64,000 nt of DNA from Onchocerca volvulus (taxonomy: Eukaryota > Nematoda > Chromadorea > Rhabditida > Onchocercidae), in assembly GCA_000499405.2 (NCBI GenBank), contig HG738137.1, positions 3,224,001 through 3,288,000 of the forward strand. The letters run 5' to 3'. Positions 42,450-54,984 of the stretch are shown here, in pieces; position 1 is the first letter of the stretch; the number at the start of each line of letters is the position of its first letter. The notes under the pieces are model-generated. The model did no database searches and had not been told where the DNA came from. It saw nothing but the letters and a program-made list of their open reading frames with translations. Made by a program: the position numbers and the translations under genes.

Positions 42450-43391
42450 CTGCGGAAATAGTAACTTGCTTTCTTGTGGACCATATTCGTATTTGAGGGA
42501 GTACTTCACATTTTTCGTATTAGCAACGACAGGAGGAAAGTGAACATCGGCTTATCCCTTTTCAAAATTTTTTTATTTTCAAAAAATTCTTTAGCTGCTT
42601 CGATTCGTTCATTTTTCATTCCAGGTATCTTGATGTGATAATGATTGACTTTTCCGAGCACTGGAAAAAAAATTTCACTTGTTAAATATACAATACTTGT
42701 CGTTGTATTGATCATCGTAAATCTTTTGCGGTTGAAATATAGTATTTTACAGATTTCTGCTGAAATCACTTTGCATCGACAAAGTTCAAGTCATTTCTAG
42801 ATTACGAATTGGGTACAATCCAGATCTTTCCTATTTCTTGGAACCAGGAGATTGTCATCGATAACAGTGTAACCCCCTTTTTCCTCAGTTGATGTCTGTC
42901 TTCGATGCAAAATGACACTATTAAATTGTCACGCCCAAACAAGATGCAAATGAATACAATCTTCATCGCATCAGTATCATGTGAATTTCTGGTGAATAAC
43001 AATCTCCTGGCATTTAACAGCGCCTAGTTATGTCTTTTAACCACTCTCAGCCATGTTCGTAACTGTGCATCCTCAAGTCTAGCTGTACGTCGCTCTGCTT
43101 GCATTTGAGCCATTCTTTGTCTTCTTAATCATCGAATTCCTTCTGCTTTGCGAATACGATCACCTATGTCTGGTTTTTTGGGAGGCATTATCTGGAAGAG
43201 TTAAAGCAGGTCGATTGTACCGAACTGTCTTTGAAATTATTTGAAAATATCCAAGCAAATTGATCAGCAATTATTCTTTCCTTTGTCACTTGTGGAGAAG
43301 AATAAAATTCCTTGACTATCGATTTACTGCTAGTGCTGGGTCGATTTATATCGCTGTAAAATTGTTGCTGTGTCGATGCAGAAACTCCCAA
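42450..43391 (-). pseudogene. Candidate decayed gene of unknown family
   Basis: Minus strand. A 67-codon frame at 43391-43188 (MGVSASTQQQF...) is followed at once by an ATG at 43191 reading MPPKKPDIGDRIRKAEGIR, a stop, then LRRQRMAQMQAERRTARLED, WLRVVKRHN, a second stop and a further open run to 42802. After an intron-like TTTTTTTCCAG, 42660-42540 reads VNHYHIKIPGMKNERIEAA and KKILKRDKPMF; a shift of frame then gives PPVVANTKNVKYSLKYEYG to a stop near 42452. The composition is clearly protein-like and the breaks (two stops, one frameshift) suggest decay. Sequencing error or an unusual intron pattern is an alternative. The family is not recognised. Confidence 0.35.
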
Positions 43392-45751
43392 CTGAATTAT
43401 CTATTTGAACTCGAATTGTTCCAAAATCTGAACCTTTTAAATCCTTTCGGGACTTCTTTCTTAATCTCCAACATGTCTTATAATTGATTGATCTCACTTT
43501 GTTTATCTGTTAATCGAAGTGTTTTGGCGGGAAATAGATTTATCCTTAAGGAGAGGTTAAAAAAAGAGGTATATCTATATAGAGACATGCACCTATTTAA
43601 ATGCAACGTTGCGTCAAAATTTCAAATTAAAGGTAAGAACTTAAAACACTGTATGGTAACAATATTTTCACATTTACATTTTTATTTATTTAGAATATAG
43701 ATTAATCACTTGCTCTGATCAGTCAGACATTTACTCTTTCGCTCTGGTCGGTTTCTACGAACGGTTCTTTCCAAACGTCATTAAAGCCTGCTAATTCTGA
43801 ATAACTATGGCTGCCAATAACTTTCCTATTATCAAAAGGAGGTTCAAACTATAGTTGTGTCACAATTTTCCTTAATTCATTGTGTACCATAATTGCGGCA
43901 AATAAAATTTGTTATATCAAGGACTTCATTATACAATGAAATCATTTGTACGAAGTTCCGATCCTCAACAAACAATGCTTTCACAAATTACTTCCAAGGC
44001 AATTCGCCACATCAAGGATTCATTACACAATACAAAGTATTCTTATATACGTCATTAAGTATTTTGAAAGTGATCAGCTATCCCTTTGGTTTTCATTTGA
44101 CATTGAACGTCATACTTGCAAATTTGGCCAAGCTGGTGTTTTATCATATTTCATTGTCAAATGAATTGATGAAGAAATTATTTCTACATTAATTGAAGCT
44201 GATATCAAAATTCTCTCAGATGAGTTCGAGCCTTCTGCATATAAGGCAAAATTTGCGAGCAAAGGTATTTCTTCATCCATATCGGATTGTCGCAATCAAA
44301 GTAATTAAAGCTCTTGCTAGTCCTAACCCTAAACATCTGCGAAAATTCCTCAACGACCACTAACTTCCTTAATAAAATTTTTGCTTAATTCAGAATTGGA
44401 AACCCTCGTTCGGACAGTGGTACCCAGTTTGTTCCTATTAAATTCTAAGATTTTTATTGCATAATTCAACGGCTAAGCCAAACAATTTGTGGATGCTTTG
44501 AAGTACATTATGAAAAAGAAAAAGATAACTTACCAAAAACTTTTTTTTTTTTTGCTTGTCTATCATTTCATTTGATTGAGCAAATGGTCAAACACCGCTG
44601 ACTGTCCCCTTAACCGTCCATTTTGCACAATTCCCAACTTGTTTTATCTGCACTATGTTTCCATAACCAGAAAATGGAAAGAAGTTCTACAACCATAAGA
44701 AAGCTCGGTCGATAATTTCAATGCAATTGTTATATGTGTTATTAAAATTGTTATATCAAAGAGAATCTCAATCTTTCTAAACTAATCTGATCATCATTGT
44801 AATTTCTTTCTTATTGCAATGACAATCTTAAGTAAATATTCTCGTTTATTTTTCCAGTAATTGCAGATGAATAAGAAGAATTGTTCAACTTCAATATGAA
44901 TGAGAAATCAGCCACAACTCATCTGTTTACAACATTGCTTTCATCATGAATGACAACAAAATTTCAAACAAATTTGATGCAGTCTCGATTTACTCCACTC
45001 CAACCCATCACTTCGGTACAAAGATTTCCATTCGGCTGATCTCAGATTTTCATCCCACTTCTCTTGCCCTGATCATATATCACAATTTTCCCAAGAGGAA
45101 GTTTTTACAAAGTTTCGATGTTGCAAAGTACCCCATCTCATCTTAAAATATAATTTGGCTCAGGACCATAGTTTCACATCTCGCCCGCATTAATTTTGTT
45201 TCGCAGTCAAAATTAAAAGTCCCCTTGTGTTAGGATTTTTAGATTTGTTAGTTTCTACTGGTTAGTTTATGTGTTTAATTGTGGCATTTTTTCTTTTGTT
45301 CCTTCCTGTTTCATTGGGTAATGAATTGGAGTATCAATAGTAGATATTTTTTAATCTTTGTTATTTGCCGTTTTCTTACATACTTTCTTAGGCTTCTTTT
45401 GCTTTGCTGCAGAAGAGCTGCATTTTTGCACTACTATTTGCAAAAATAAAGCAAACACTGTTTTAGTAAACAGATTTCTTATAAGTCATAATCTTAATTG
45501 AAATCCGAAAGGTTCTGTTGGAAGGAGTCTAGATTAAATCTGCTAATTTTTTTGACATGACATCGCATCTTCGAAGCATTCCCAGTAACGAATCAAATTT
45601 GTCGAAAGATTTTCTTGAGCTTACTCTTAACACTATCTTAGAACTTCAAAAGAACTCATTTATTAAATTACGAACTCAATTCAGACAATTTGAGTTTGAA
45701 TAATTTTATTTTGAATTGATTTTTGATCCAAACTGTACTTTTCATACTTTT

Positions 45752-45753
45752 AG
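45752..45753 (+). promoter_or_regulatory. Likely trans-splice acceptor of PAXBP1
   Basis: CATACTTTTAG ends two nucleotides before the ATG at 45756. No upstream coding exon is needed. The extremely short leader favours spliced-leader addition. Confidence 0.6.
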
Positions 45754-45755
45754 AA

Positions 45756-48700
45756 ATGTTTCGAAAAGTGAAAAGCCGTAATAATCTTCGTCAACGAGTA
45801 CTGTCGGATGATGATGATGATGATGATGATGGTGCTGATGATGGAAATGGTGGCGTGAATTCCGGAACATCGATAGCATCAACAGCCAAAGGGACATCAA
45901 TCAGTAAAATGGTCAAGCAACAGCAGCAACAACATGCGGAAAAGGTGAATAAAGCAGAAGGGAACCAGGAGCCACAGGCTGGTGTGGTAACAGAGGAGCA
46001 CCACTTGCTCAGTTTTGATAATTTTGAAGGTCGGTAGATTTTCAACGAAGCTGCAACCAAAAAAGAAAGAAAAACGCAACGAATTCGTTGTTTGTCGGTG
46101 GCGTGTTACACTTCAAATATTATACTTCACCTTGCCTAGAATGGTCAAGGTACTGAAATCAAGCATTGACTGGAAATAGACTCTCTGAAAACTGGATTTT
46201 TAGATCAAATCTATTATTCCATTTTTCAGTTCAAACCTTTTCCAGGCAATGTATATCTAACTAAGATTTAACTGAATAAGTAAAGATTTCCTTTGAGTAG
46301 CCCACCTGGAGCTTGTCATTTCATTGAATGTGGAAAGTGAAATACAAGATATGTTTTATATCTGCGAAATTTTCCCATGTGCAACAGCCATGAAATCAAC
46401 TGTTTTACTTCATTTTAAGCATTGGTTTCTCACTTTCCAGTACAGTGTTGATCTTTTAGGTGATGACATAATGGACTTCAAAATCAAACGTAAAGATCCT
46501 AACAAGCGTTTGGATAAGTTGACAAAAAGAGCAAAATTACGGCAAAAAATTGACGATGAAATTACGGAGGAGGAAACAAAAGTAGTTGTCAAACAAATCA
46601 AGCAAGATGTGGTGGACGAACCACCAGTTAAGAATACTAATGTATGTTTTTTTTTTGTGAGATTTGCTTACTTTTTGACAAATATTTTACGCTTGATTGC
46701 TATAATTTTGGGGGCGTTTAGATGATTTTGTATTCAGAATTAAAATTTGTTGTATATCAGGCTCATGGCGGTCACCAATGGCGAGTGAAGAATGAGTCCC
46801 AACAAAAGGAAACAAGTATGGAGCAGGATTCGATTATAAGGAATAAATTTCCATCTGCATTTCGAGGTTTGAAATTCTGATGTTTGTATTTCTTGATACT
46901 AATTCAATTGTTTTGCTATTCTAATCAATATTCTTTCAAAGTAATCACAGTTTTAGGAGAAATTCCGGACGCGAAGACTGTTTATGAGGCGCGGAAGAAG
47001 CGAGAAAAAATGCGTTTAGTAGGTTCTAATGGGCAAATCCCATTGGATGATGTGCAACGGTTGAAGGTAAATGTAATAAATTTTTTCCGTTACAAATTTT
47101 CGTGTCATTTGTAAGATTTAAGCATCGATATTGATGAGGGGATGTATTCAAGTGAGACATGCTAATTTTTATAAAAGAAATATGAAATTCTATTTAATTC
47201 AAGATCACATTCTTGGTGATACTTCATTGAGTTAATATATGAGATATGTAGTATTAGACTGTTCAAGGCATTATAGTTTGTAATATTATTGAGATTAAAT
47301 TATTTAACTAAATAAATGAATTGATAGGATAAATCCGTTGCACGATCACGATTGATACGTGAAGATGAAAATGATCTGAGTGATGAAGACCCAGAAGGTG
47401 GAAGGTCAGTTATTTCTTTAAAGATTCATGTAAAAACAATCCTATCATTGCTGTTGGAATAGCCATATATCATCGGTAAGCAATTTCCTTTTGGTGGAAT
47501 TCAAGAAGATAAGACAAAACGAATTTTATTCGGATAGGAAGACATCGAGTGGTCAGATGATTTTTACTAGTAAATTCAAATCAGAAAAAATTTTCTAAAA
47601 TCACGGAATTGAATCATTAGTTTACTTTTTACAGATTTTATTCGTTAAAAAGTTTGGCGGCCGATGATGATGAACGACGCCGAAATGAGCATATGGATTT
47701 TCTCGCTCATGAAGGAGGAGGTAACAATTTTTGAATATACAAAATAGATGTGAACGTAAACGTTGTTCAGTTTTCATATTTCATAAAATATATACACATG
47801 GATTTTATTTTTGACATACATATTTGATCACATGGCTTTATTCCATCTGATCTTTCAAAAATAAGCTTTCGAAAATTTTTATTGACCTAGTTTCCATAAT
47901 TTTATAGATAGTGATGATAATCATGATCAATCTGATGAGGAAGTAACACGATGGGAAAGAGAACAAATGAAGAAAGGAGTATCATCGCAAAAGGTAACAT
48001 TTATGATTTCAAGTCATTATTATTTTCATTAAAACAAGGAATTGCTAAAGTTATCGGCATAGTTATGAGTCAGATATTTCATTATTTTGTAAAATTAAAG
48101 GTGGAAATGTTAGAACGTGAACGTGCGAAAATGGAAGCAGTGATGAAAGCCATTAGAAGTAGTATGGAATTACCATCCGAAAATCGTGAGCAGTTGCCTA
48201 TGGAAATGGATATAGATTTTTCTGAAACTGATATGCTTTTAGCTTCACAAGGTTAGTGTATATCATGAGTTTTTTTGACTGGTTGTGTGGCACTTATTAT
48301 GTTCTCTTATTAAATGAGAAAAAATTTAATACTTTAATTGGGTACTTGGTTATTTCTCCCATCATCAATCATTAAATAAGAATCAAATGGCTTTTGTAAC
48401 TATACTTAAACAAGAATGAATAATCTAACTTATTCCCATCAATTTGTTTCAGCTGGACGAATATCTGGCCAGACGACAGCTGTATCGCTGAAGGGAATCC
48501 TTATGAAATTGCAGCAACGGTAAGCTTACTGTTTTCATAGTTTCAAATCAATTTCAAATCTTGCTTTATTTCTTACCATGTGATATTCTTGGCAGCGCTA
48601 AAAATTAGAATATTGCAGCAAGAAAGATGGCAAAGAATCATTAAATGCCCGGGAAGCGGAGTTTGAAAAGGCAAACACTCAAATTCAAGAAAATAAAGAA

Positions 48701-51700
48701 ATGATTGGCAAGCTTGAGATGGAAGAACCACGGATTAGAGAACATTTTCAGATCTATCAGGATATGCGAGCATATGCCAGGGATTTGTTGGAATGTTTAT
48801 CGGAAAAAGTAATTGCTTTAGAAATAACAATTTCTTTTGTAAACAGTTGTTTGAAAAGTGCATAGCAGTATTAGATTGTATATAGATAAAGCTCAATTGA
48901 CTGTTTTGTATTCCAGATAAGCGAAGTTAAAGACTTGGAAAATCGAATGGCAGAAATTCTAGATGGTCAGGCTCGAAGACTTCGGATAAGAAGAAGAAAC
49001 GATGTGCACGATATGTATGATGAATGTTCGGCAGCTGCCGCCGGTCGACTGTTGCAACATCGAGCTCCCGAAATTACCCAAAGGGCGGCAGAACGAGAAG
49101 CAAGAAGGTAGAATTCGTAAAATTGTGGCGGATAATGTTAGATTAAAACAACTAAGTCGATTTTTTTCAGATCGCGTCGCCGTCGTATGCGTGAAAATAC
49201 TTTAGAAGGTGTTTCACATGAAGAGGGCTTAAGTACCGATGACGAAGAGACAAATAGTGAAATTGTAGCTCGCCAGCAATCTATTGGTGAATTTTATGAT
49301 ACATTTAATGCATCCAAAAAGAGAAGACAAGAAATTTCTCAGGAACCCTTGGAAATTAATAAAAATATTCGTTTTGACAGATGAGATTCGTGCAGCGGCT
49401 AATGTCGTATTCGTTGATACACTTGATGATTTTTGTCGTATTGATCGGATTCTATCAAGATTTGTTGACTGGTTAGCACATGATGAGGAGTCCTTCACCA
49501 GCGCTTATATTCATCTATGTATTCCAAAACTTATCTCATTATTTATTCGCCTGGAACTAATTGACTGGGTACCGCTTGAGGTATTTTTTCTTGAAGTTTT
49601 CAGATTTTTTAGTTTAGCATAACAGTGAGTGATTGCTAAAGATGATTTCCCTCTTCACTTTATAGTATTTTTTGATACTGTAAAGATCTTTTGCGAGGTT
49701 TTCTGTTGCAAAAATTGCTTGCGTAGCTCAAAAAAAAGAAAAAAAGCGAAATATTGCATTCAAATGTACGCAATTTTAGATATCACAAATACAAAAAAAA
49801 AAAAAAAACGAATAATTTTAGGTATTACAAAGATAAGTACATTTGTATCTTCTGGTACATTTATATTTGCAGTTGGATTCTTCATATGTTATCTAGACAA
49901 ATTTTCGCTTTACAGAATGACAGTCGTCCGGTGAATTCGATGCGCTGGTACGAAGATTTGATAACATGTGCTGCAACAAGCTCAAATATTAATGTTGAGC
50001 ACCCTGTCGTTGTGTCACTTGTACCTCTCTGCATTGAGAAAGTTGTTTTATGGAAAATTATAGGTACCGTTTATATTGAACGATATTTATTGCACTTAGC
50101 AGAGTTCTGCGTAAAAGTTAGCTGTAACAGGTTTAAAGTTCAAATTATGTTCTGCTTCAATGGTCAGATACAGTTTCTATGTTTGTTTACTTTAAAATTG
50201 ATGATATTAAAATCTAAAATTAAAGCGTTTTTCATAATATTTAGGAAATTTTATTTAGGAAAATAGTCTCTTCAGGAATTTTGAGCATAAACAGAAATGC
50301 ATATCATATCTTCATTGGTGAATAGAGGAATGGGAGGCAGACGAAATTATAATTAAAGGGTTAAGAAAAATGACATCAGTCCTCTATTCGTATTGTTGTT
50401 GCTGAATAATCATGCCTTAAGGATGCTGATTTATGGATGATGTTTTAGAGATGTAGAAGTCTCTTATTCTTTGATGAAAATTATTTACAAATTTAGAAAT
50501 AATATGTCCAAGCTTATCTTTTTTCAGATTTGGTCCGTGAACGTTGGGATCCTTTATCGCAACACCAATGTCGAAATCTAGGTTTCCTGCTGAATCAACT
50601 GATTGATGAGTGTCCAACGCTTATATCAACTAGTCGGCCAGTACAAAAACTTCTACAAACTATATGTCTGCGAGCTCAAGATGCTATTGATGAAGATTTA
50701 TTTGTTCCCATTTATTCGAAACAGTACGTTTTAAACTAATTAATCTATCTTATTTACTTACTGGGATTCAAATATATGAAATTATTACTCAGTTTTTAAA
50801 ATTTTTAAATATTCTGCAGAGCTGTTGAAAATCTTTCCACCGGTTGTAAAGCATTCTTGGATCGACAGACTTGGACTTCTGTTAAGGTTTGTTTTCAAAT
50901 TTTACTGATGACCAAAACAATCAGTTATCGTTAAATGATAAGTTTGCAAAAGGATTAATTGTGAATCTTAATTCTGACAAGGGAAAGAATTTCGGCATTC
51001 TAAGAAGGGGTTTGCATAGTTTGTAAATAATTTGCAACTTTATCAAAGAATTCTGCATTTCTAAAACTTCATCCATAAATAGATTTGAATGCTTCTTGTT
51101 TTTTTTTTTTTTTTTTTTTTTTTTGGAACTAATCGTTATTTATAGTTGCTAAATTATAGCTCATTCGTTGTCTGAACTGTCTATCTGCCGTTTTATCGGA
51201 AGAAAAAATGCGAGAACTGGTTCTAGACGGTATTATAAATCGAATGATGCCTGCATTACAATGCGCAACGATTTCCGATCAATCTATGATCCGGAAATGT
51301 CGAGCTTTGATGAAGTTGGTTCCAACAGCATGGAGAGAAGATACTACACCTATTGCTCTACGAAATTTCAACGATTTGTTAGAAAAAGTTGCTGAAGAAC
51401 ATAAAAACAATAGGTTATCATTTATTTTCAACAGAAATGAGGCATATGATAAATTAAGATGTTTATCATCATAATTTTTATCTCGATTTTTAAATTTTTG
51501 GTCTTCCTTTAGTTTACGTAATTACCAATTTGCAAAGTATTTTTACGATTTTCATACTTTTCTGCTAAGGTATGGTGATATAGATGATTCATGCTTCAAA
51601 TTTTTTATCAGAAAATCACATTTCATTCGGAATTTTATTGTTTTAATTTCAGAGAATTTGTTAAGGAAGTGAAGAAATTCGTCATTGTGAGCAAATGTTG

Positions 51701-51701
51701 A
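45756..51701 (+). CDS. PAXBP1: PAXBP1/GCFC-family nuclear protein
   Basis: Orthologue of PAX3/7-binding protein 1 (GC-rich sequence DNA-binding factor homologue), a nuclear protein tied to spliceosome-associated and chromatin functions. Eighteen exons: 45756-46033, 46446-46641, 46761-46866, 46957-47066, 47328-47404, 47635-47720, 47908-47993, 48101-48251, 48453-48519, 48619-48808, 48917-49107, 49171-49286, 49381-49580, 49916-50063, 50528-50723, 50820-50886, 51160-51413, 51653-51701; 855 residues. Start MFRKVKSRNNLRQRVLSD leads into eight Asp (18-25) and a Gln run. Landmarks: IPDAKTVYEARKKRE; LIREDENDLSDED; VTRWEREQMKKGV; the coiled-coil EYVRDLL-equivalent (YARDLLECLSEK); AAEREARRSRRRRMRE; EGLSTDDEET; then the GCFC domain with YIHLCIPKLISLFIRLELID, RERWDPLS and WTSVK. 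The exon 1/2 junction (donor GTAGAT, acceptor TACAG) and the exon 8 acceptor are the least certain. Confidence 0.92.
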
Positions 51702-52129
51702 TTAATTGTTTCTAGTATTTCTGATTGATGGTTAATTGACTGTACAAACTTTAAAATAAAAATTATTTGTCCAATTTGTTATTGTGGTTTCGTTTATGAA
51801 TGTATTTCAAACTTTAGTTCAAGTTATTATGTGGCATAAATCGTTCACTGAAAATGTTTGAATAAAACTAGACAAAATGCTTGGTTATAAAGCACAGTTA
51901 AAGGAGTTTATTTTAACAAGGCTCGCTTTTAACTAAGTGTGATATTTCTATGCTGGAATTCTCAGCAAAAAATGATACGGCGACAGATATCTAAAGCAAA
52001 TTAGCTTTACGGCAAATGGTTGAGTATTGTATTTGCTTAAGTGATATTGGAAGCCTTAGGAATTGGGTGCTGATTGGGTTCTGATTTTAAATGATTTAAA
52101 AACGTGAGGCGATTTTTACGTTTCAGAAC
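51702..52129. other. Short intergenic region PAXBP1 to STX17
   Basis: 428 bp between two genes on the same strand. It contains the PAXBP1 polyadenylation signal AATAAA at 51755-51760 and, at the far end, the acceptor GTTTCAG (52125-52126) four nucleotides before the STX17 ATG. The arrangement would allow a shared transcript resolved by trans-splicing, but the spacing does not prove an operon. Confidence 0.5.
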
Positions 52130-53816
52130 ATGGATTGGCGTCGAGCTTTGATAATTATTGAACGATTTGAAAACATGACTAGGGTGAATCTTCGTGAGCT
52201 ACACTTACTTTTCCTGAGTATTGATGAGGTAACTGTTTCAAATGGATCGTGGTTTTAAAAAATAAATCATTCGAAAATGAATTTCAGCAGTGCTTAAAGC
52301 AGAAAATAATCTATTAGTTTTGCTGTGTTTCGAGTTTTGTTTTTTTTTTTTTATAGAACAGCTCCGTGATGGATTCCAGAAGCATAGAATCCAAAAAGCG
52401 AGATGCTTCACAAAAAATTGATCTGCTGTTGGATGGCCTGCAGCAAGTTCTGAATGTGCGAGCTCATCTGAGCATAACTGATCGGGAGCGTTTCGACGTC
52501 CACATTGAACCAATTCGAATCCAAATTCAGGGGATCGTCAATGCACTAAATAGGATTGCTACTGCTGAAACATTAGAAAAGAACAATATTTATGATGATT
52601 TGTATGAGAAATCTTTGTCAGCAGAAGAAACGAAGGTTTCTTTGATTGCTTAATCTACTTCTTACTGAGAACGAAATGAGGTTAGAAGAATATTTTGTAT
52701 ATTTGAAACATTGTTGCACCGAAGTCATTGATTCTTGCAAGTTTATTTTTTGTTTATTATTGGATCATCTTGCTGGAGCTTTCGTGCAGTATGCCTACAT
52801 TTTTTAGGAAAATAGATTACAGGAAGACAAACAAATAAGAATAAATTCATCGGATTCACAAGTAAAACAAGCTAAAATGAATGCCAAAGAAATGAAGAAA
52901 TTGGCCTGCGTAAGTTAATTTTGACATTTACTTGATTATAATGATCTGAATTTCATAACAATAAGATATCAAGAAAAATTCAACTTAAATTAGTGCCTTG
53001 AAATTTGTTTTCTAGGATATCGAAGATTTGAATGAAATGATGATGCAACTTGCTCAGCTCGTTCATGTAAGTATGACATCTAATAATTTTATTTAGTTAA
53101 ATGATATCAGAGAAGAAGTGGATTACTGCATACGACGATATATATTTCAAACCAGGTCCCATCTTTGATGCAGTGAAATACAGCTGGACTCATCCGCGTG
53201 ATACCCAATCTCTTTTTCATTCATTTTGATGGTTTCTGTTATATTATTATTGCGTTTACTTAAAATTTGATCAACATTCGGTTGAAATCAAATTTCCTTT
53301 ATAGACGCAGCATGAAGTTGTTGATAGTATTGAGGAACACATCGAAAAAGCTCAGTTAGATGTTCACAAAACTCACAAAAATTTGAAAAAAGCTCAAGTC
53401 GCGCAAACAACGAAGTATCCAATGGTTGCAGCGACTATTGGTAGTATCGCAGTGGGCGGCCCTGTGGGGATCGCTGCAGGTTCTACGGCAGCCGGTATTT
53501 TTGCTGCTTTTGGGGGCGCTATCGTTGGTTAGTTCTATTCTTTATCGATTTTGCAAGGGTTTTTTTGCATTTCATCAAAGAGTGCTAAATTTTAGTAAAT
53601 ATGGTTACATGAGTATCCTACTGATAGAACTGCGGGGAAATCTCCTTCATAAACCAGAGCTGAGTGGGAAGAATTAAACCTTGAAATTCAGGTCAATTGG
53701 TCTTTACATGACAATGCCCCAATTGTTCTGTATCAAATTATTTTTAAGGCATGTGGAGTGGGAAATATTTTCGTCGGAAGGTTCAGGAAACGGCGAATCG
53801 AGTAGATGAAAAGTAA
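52130..53816 (+). CDS. STX17: Syntaxin 17, autophagosomal Qa-SNARE
   Basis: SNARE that drives autophagosome-lysosome fusion in animals. Exons 52130-52228, 52357-52635, 52808-52909, 53016-53066, 53305-53527, 53749-53816; 273 residues. The N-terminal part (1-125) is helical and shows little sequence identity with vertebrates; the protein is shorter than human STX17 (302). The SNARE motif spans about residues 150-208, with the zero-layer glutamine at Q179 in LVHTQHEVVDSIEEHI. It is followed by the diagnostic hairpin of two short Gly/Ala-rich membrane segments, about 216-252 (MVAATIGSIAVGGPVGIAAG, then a second segment AAGIFAAFGGAIVG), then a basic tail (GKYFRRKVQ). That glycine-zipper hairpin identifies STX17 among syntaxins. 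A TTTCAG acceptor four nucleotides before the ATG suggests trans-splicing. C. elegans orthologue name: syx-17. Confidence 0.93.
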
Positions 53817-54883
53817 TACGCTATCTCTTCAGCTGATTGTTTTCCTAATCAACTAGTGTTTGACTTCACCAAATATTTTCAAGACCCTGTGATCTTTATT
53901 TTTGAAAGACGTTGTATTTTTGAAATTATTAAATCTGATTTTCTAGAAATGATGTTTTTTGTAGTGACTTGTATTTTTTGGAACAGAGCAAAAGACACTC
54001 TTTCGATTAGTATCAACATTATTTTTAAACATCAAAGCAGTTAACTATGGATTAATTCCAGAAATTTTAACAGTTATTGGGATGCAAATGCAGTCAACAT
54101 ATTCATTGCTTATTAGCTAAATATTTTGCCCTGCCCTATCTATGTATCATTACTAAGGTCATTTCCTTTAATTCATTGTTCTGTAAATGATGTAAAGACT
54201 TCTCCTTCATTTCAGCCATGATTCCACATATTAAGATGATCGTGTTTTTTTCGTCTAAATAAAAATCCTTTTATCCAGACTATCCTTTGGAAAATCTTCA
54301 AGCATGTAAATCTTATCCGAATAGATTTATACAGATTTATCAATCGGAAACAACTCGAATGATGTTTACAATTAAATATAGGAAAAATATATGCAATCGG
54401 AAAAACAGTCACTCTCGGAGAAAACTCGTTTTTTTTTTTATCGGAAAAAAATTTTAACAAAACAAAGTGTGTTTAAGAAAAGTAATACTAAAGGATAAGA
54501 TGATGGCCAAAGATGATCTCGAATTGAAGATCTTTCTCAGTGGTTCTATTCGTTTTTTCCACTGATTAAATTTCCTTCTATAATTTATTCTCTACTGCTT
54601 TAGCCTAATTATTAAAATGAACTGACAGTTGCAAAACGCTAAATTTATGACTGGAAATAGAAAAAGAACTTATAAATAAAGCAGCTCCAGAAAAAGTACA
54701 TCAAAAATGTTCTCAAAAACATCTATAAGCATGATAGTTGGCTAACATCAGAAAGAAACGAAATTACGGCATCCAGCTATAAATGTGTTGTATAAGAGCA
54801 AATAAAAAGAGCAATTCAGATTTCTACGAAAAGAAGAGCTAAAATTTTAACAGAATTTATACTATGAATAATGATTTCATGAA

Positions 54884-54915
<32 letters not shown>

Positions 54916-54984
54916 TTAAAACCCAGGGAACACACCAAAGTTTGCAGGATGAATTCTCCTTTTTTAATCACTAAATTCATAGAA
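53817..54984. other. Intergenic region between convergent genes
   Basis: 3' regions of STX17 (+) and dnj-19 (-). Holds a T run at about 54887-54910. Short frames on both strands lack any coding character. Confidence 0.5.

Larger units (their letters stand above)
41717..45755. other. Intergenic region with decayed coding remnants
   Basis: About 4 kb between the divergent alpha-tubulin and PAXBP1 genes. The minus-strand tract at 42450-43391 is listed as a candidate pseudogene. On the plus strand, 43900-44365 shows short protein-like pieces in two frames (IDEEIISTLIEADIKILSDE; AIKVIKALASPNPKHLRKF) broken by stops; I cannot assign them. Promoters of both flanking genes should lie at the ends. 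Confidence 0.4.

Noticed and set aside
43716..43792. A short plus-strand run, ALVGFYERFFPN, resembling a Ty3/gypsy reverse-transcriptase motif
   Set aside because: Only about a dozen residues match, it lacks the aspartate catalytic motif, and no integrase, protease or LTR is nearby.
43893..44192. 99-codon plus-strand ORF
   Set aside because: Its composition is poor, and overlapping frames give better protein-like pieces that are themselves broken.
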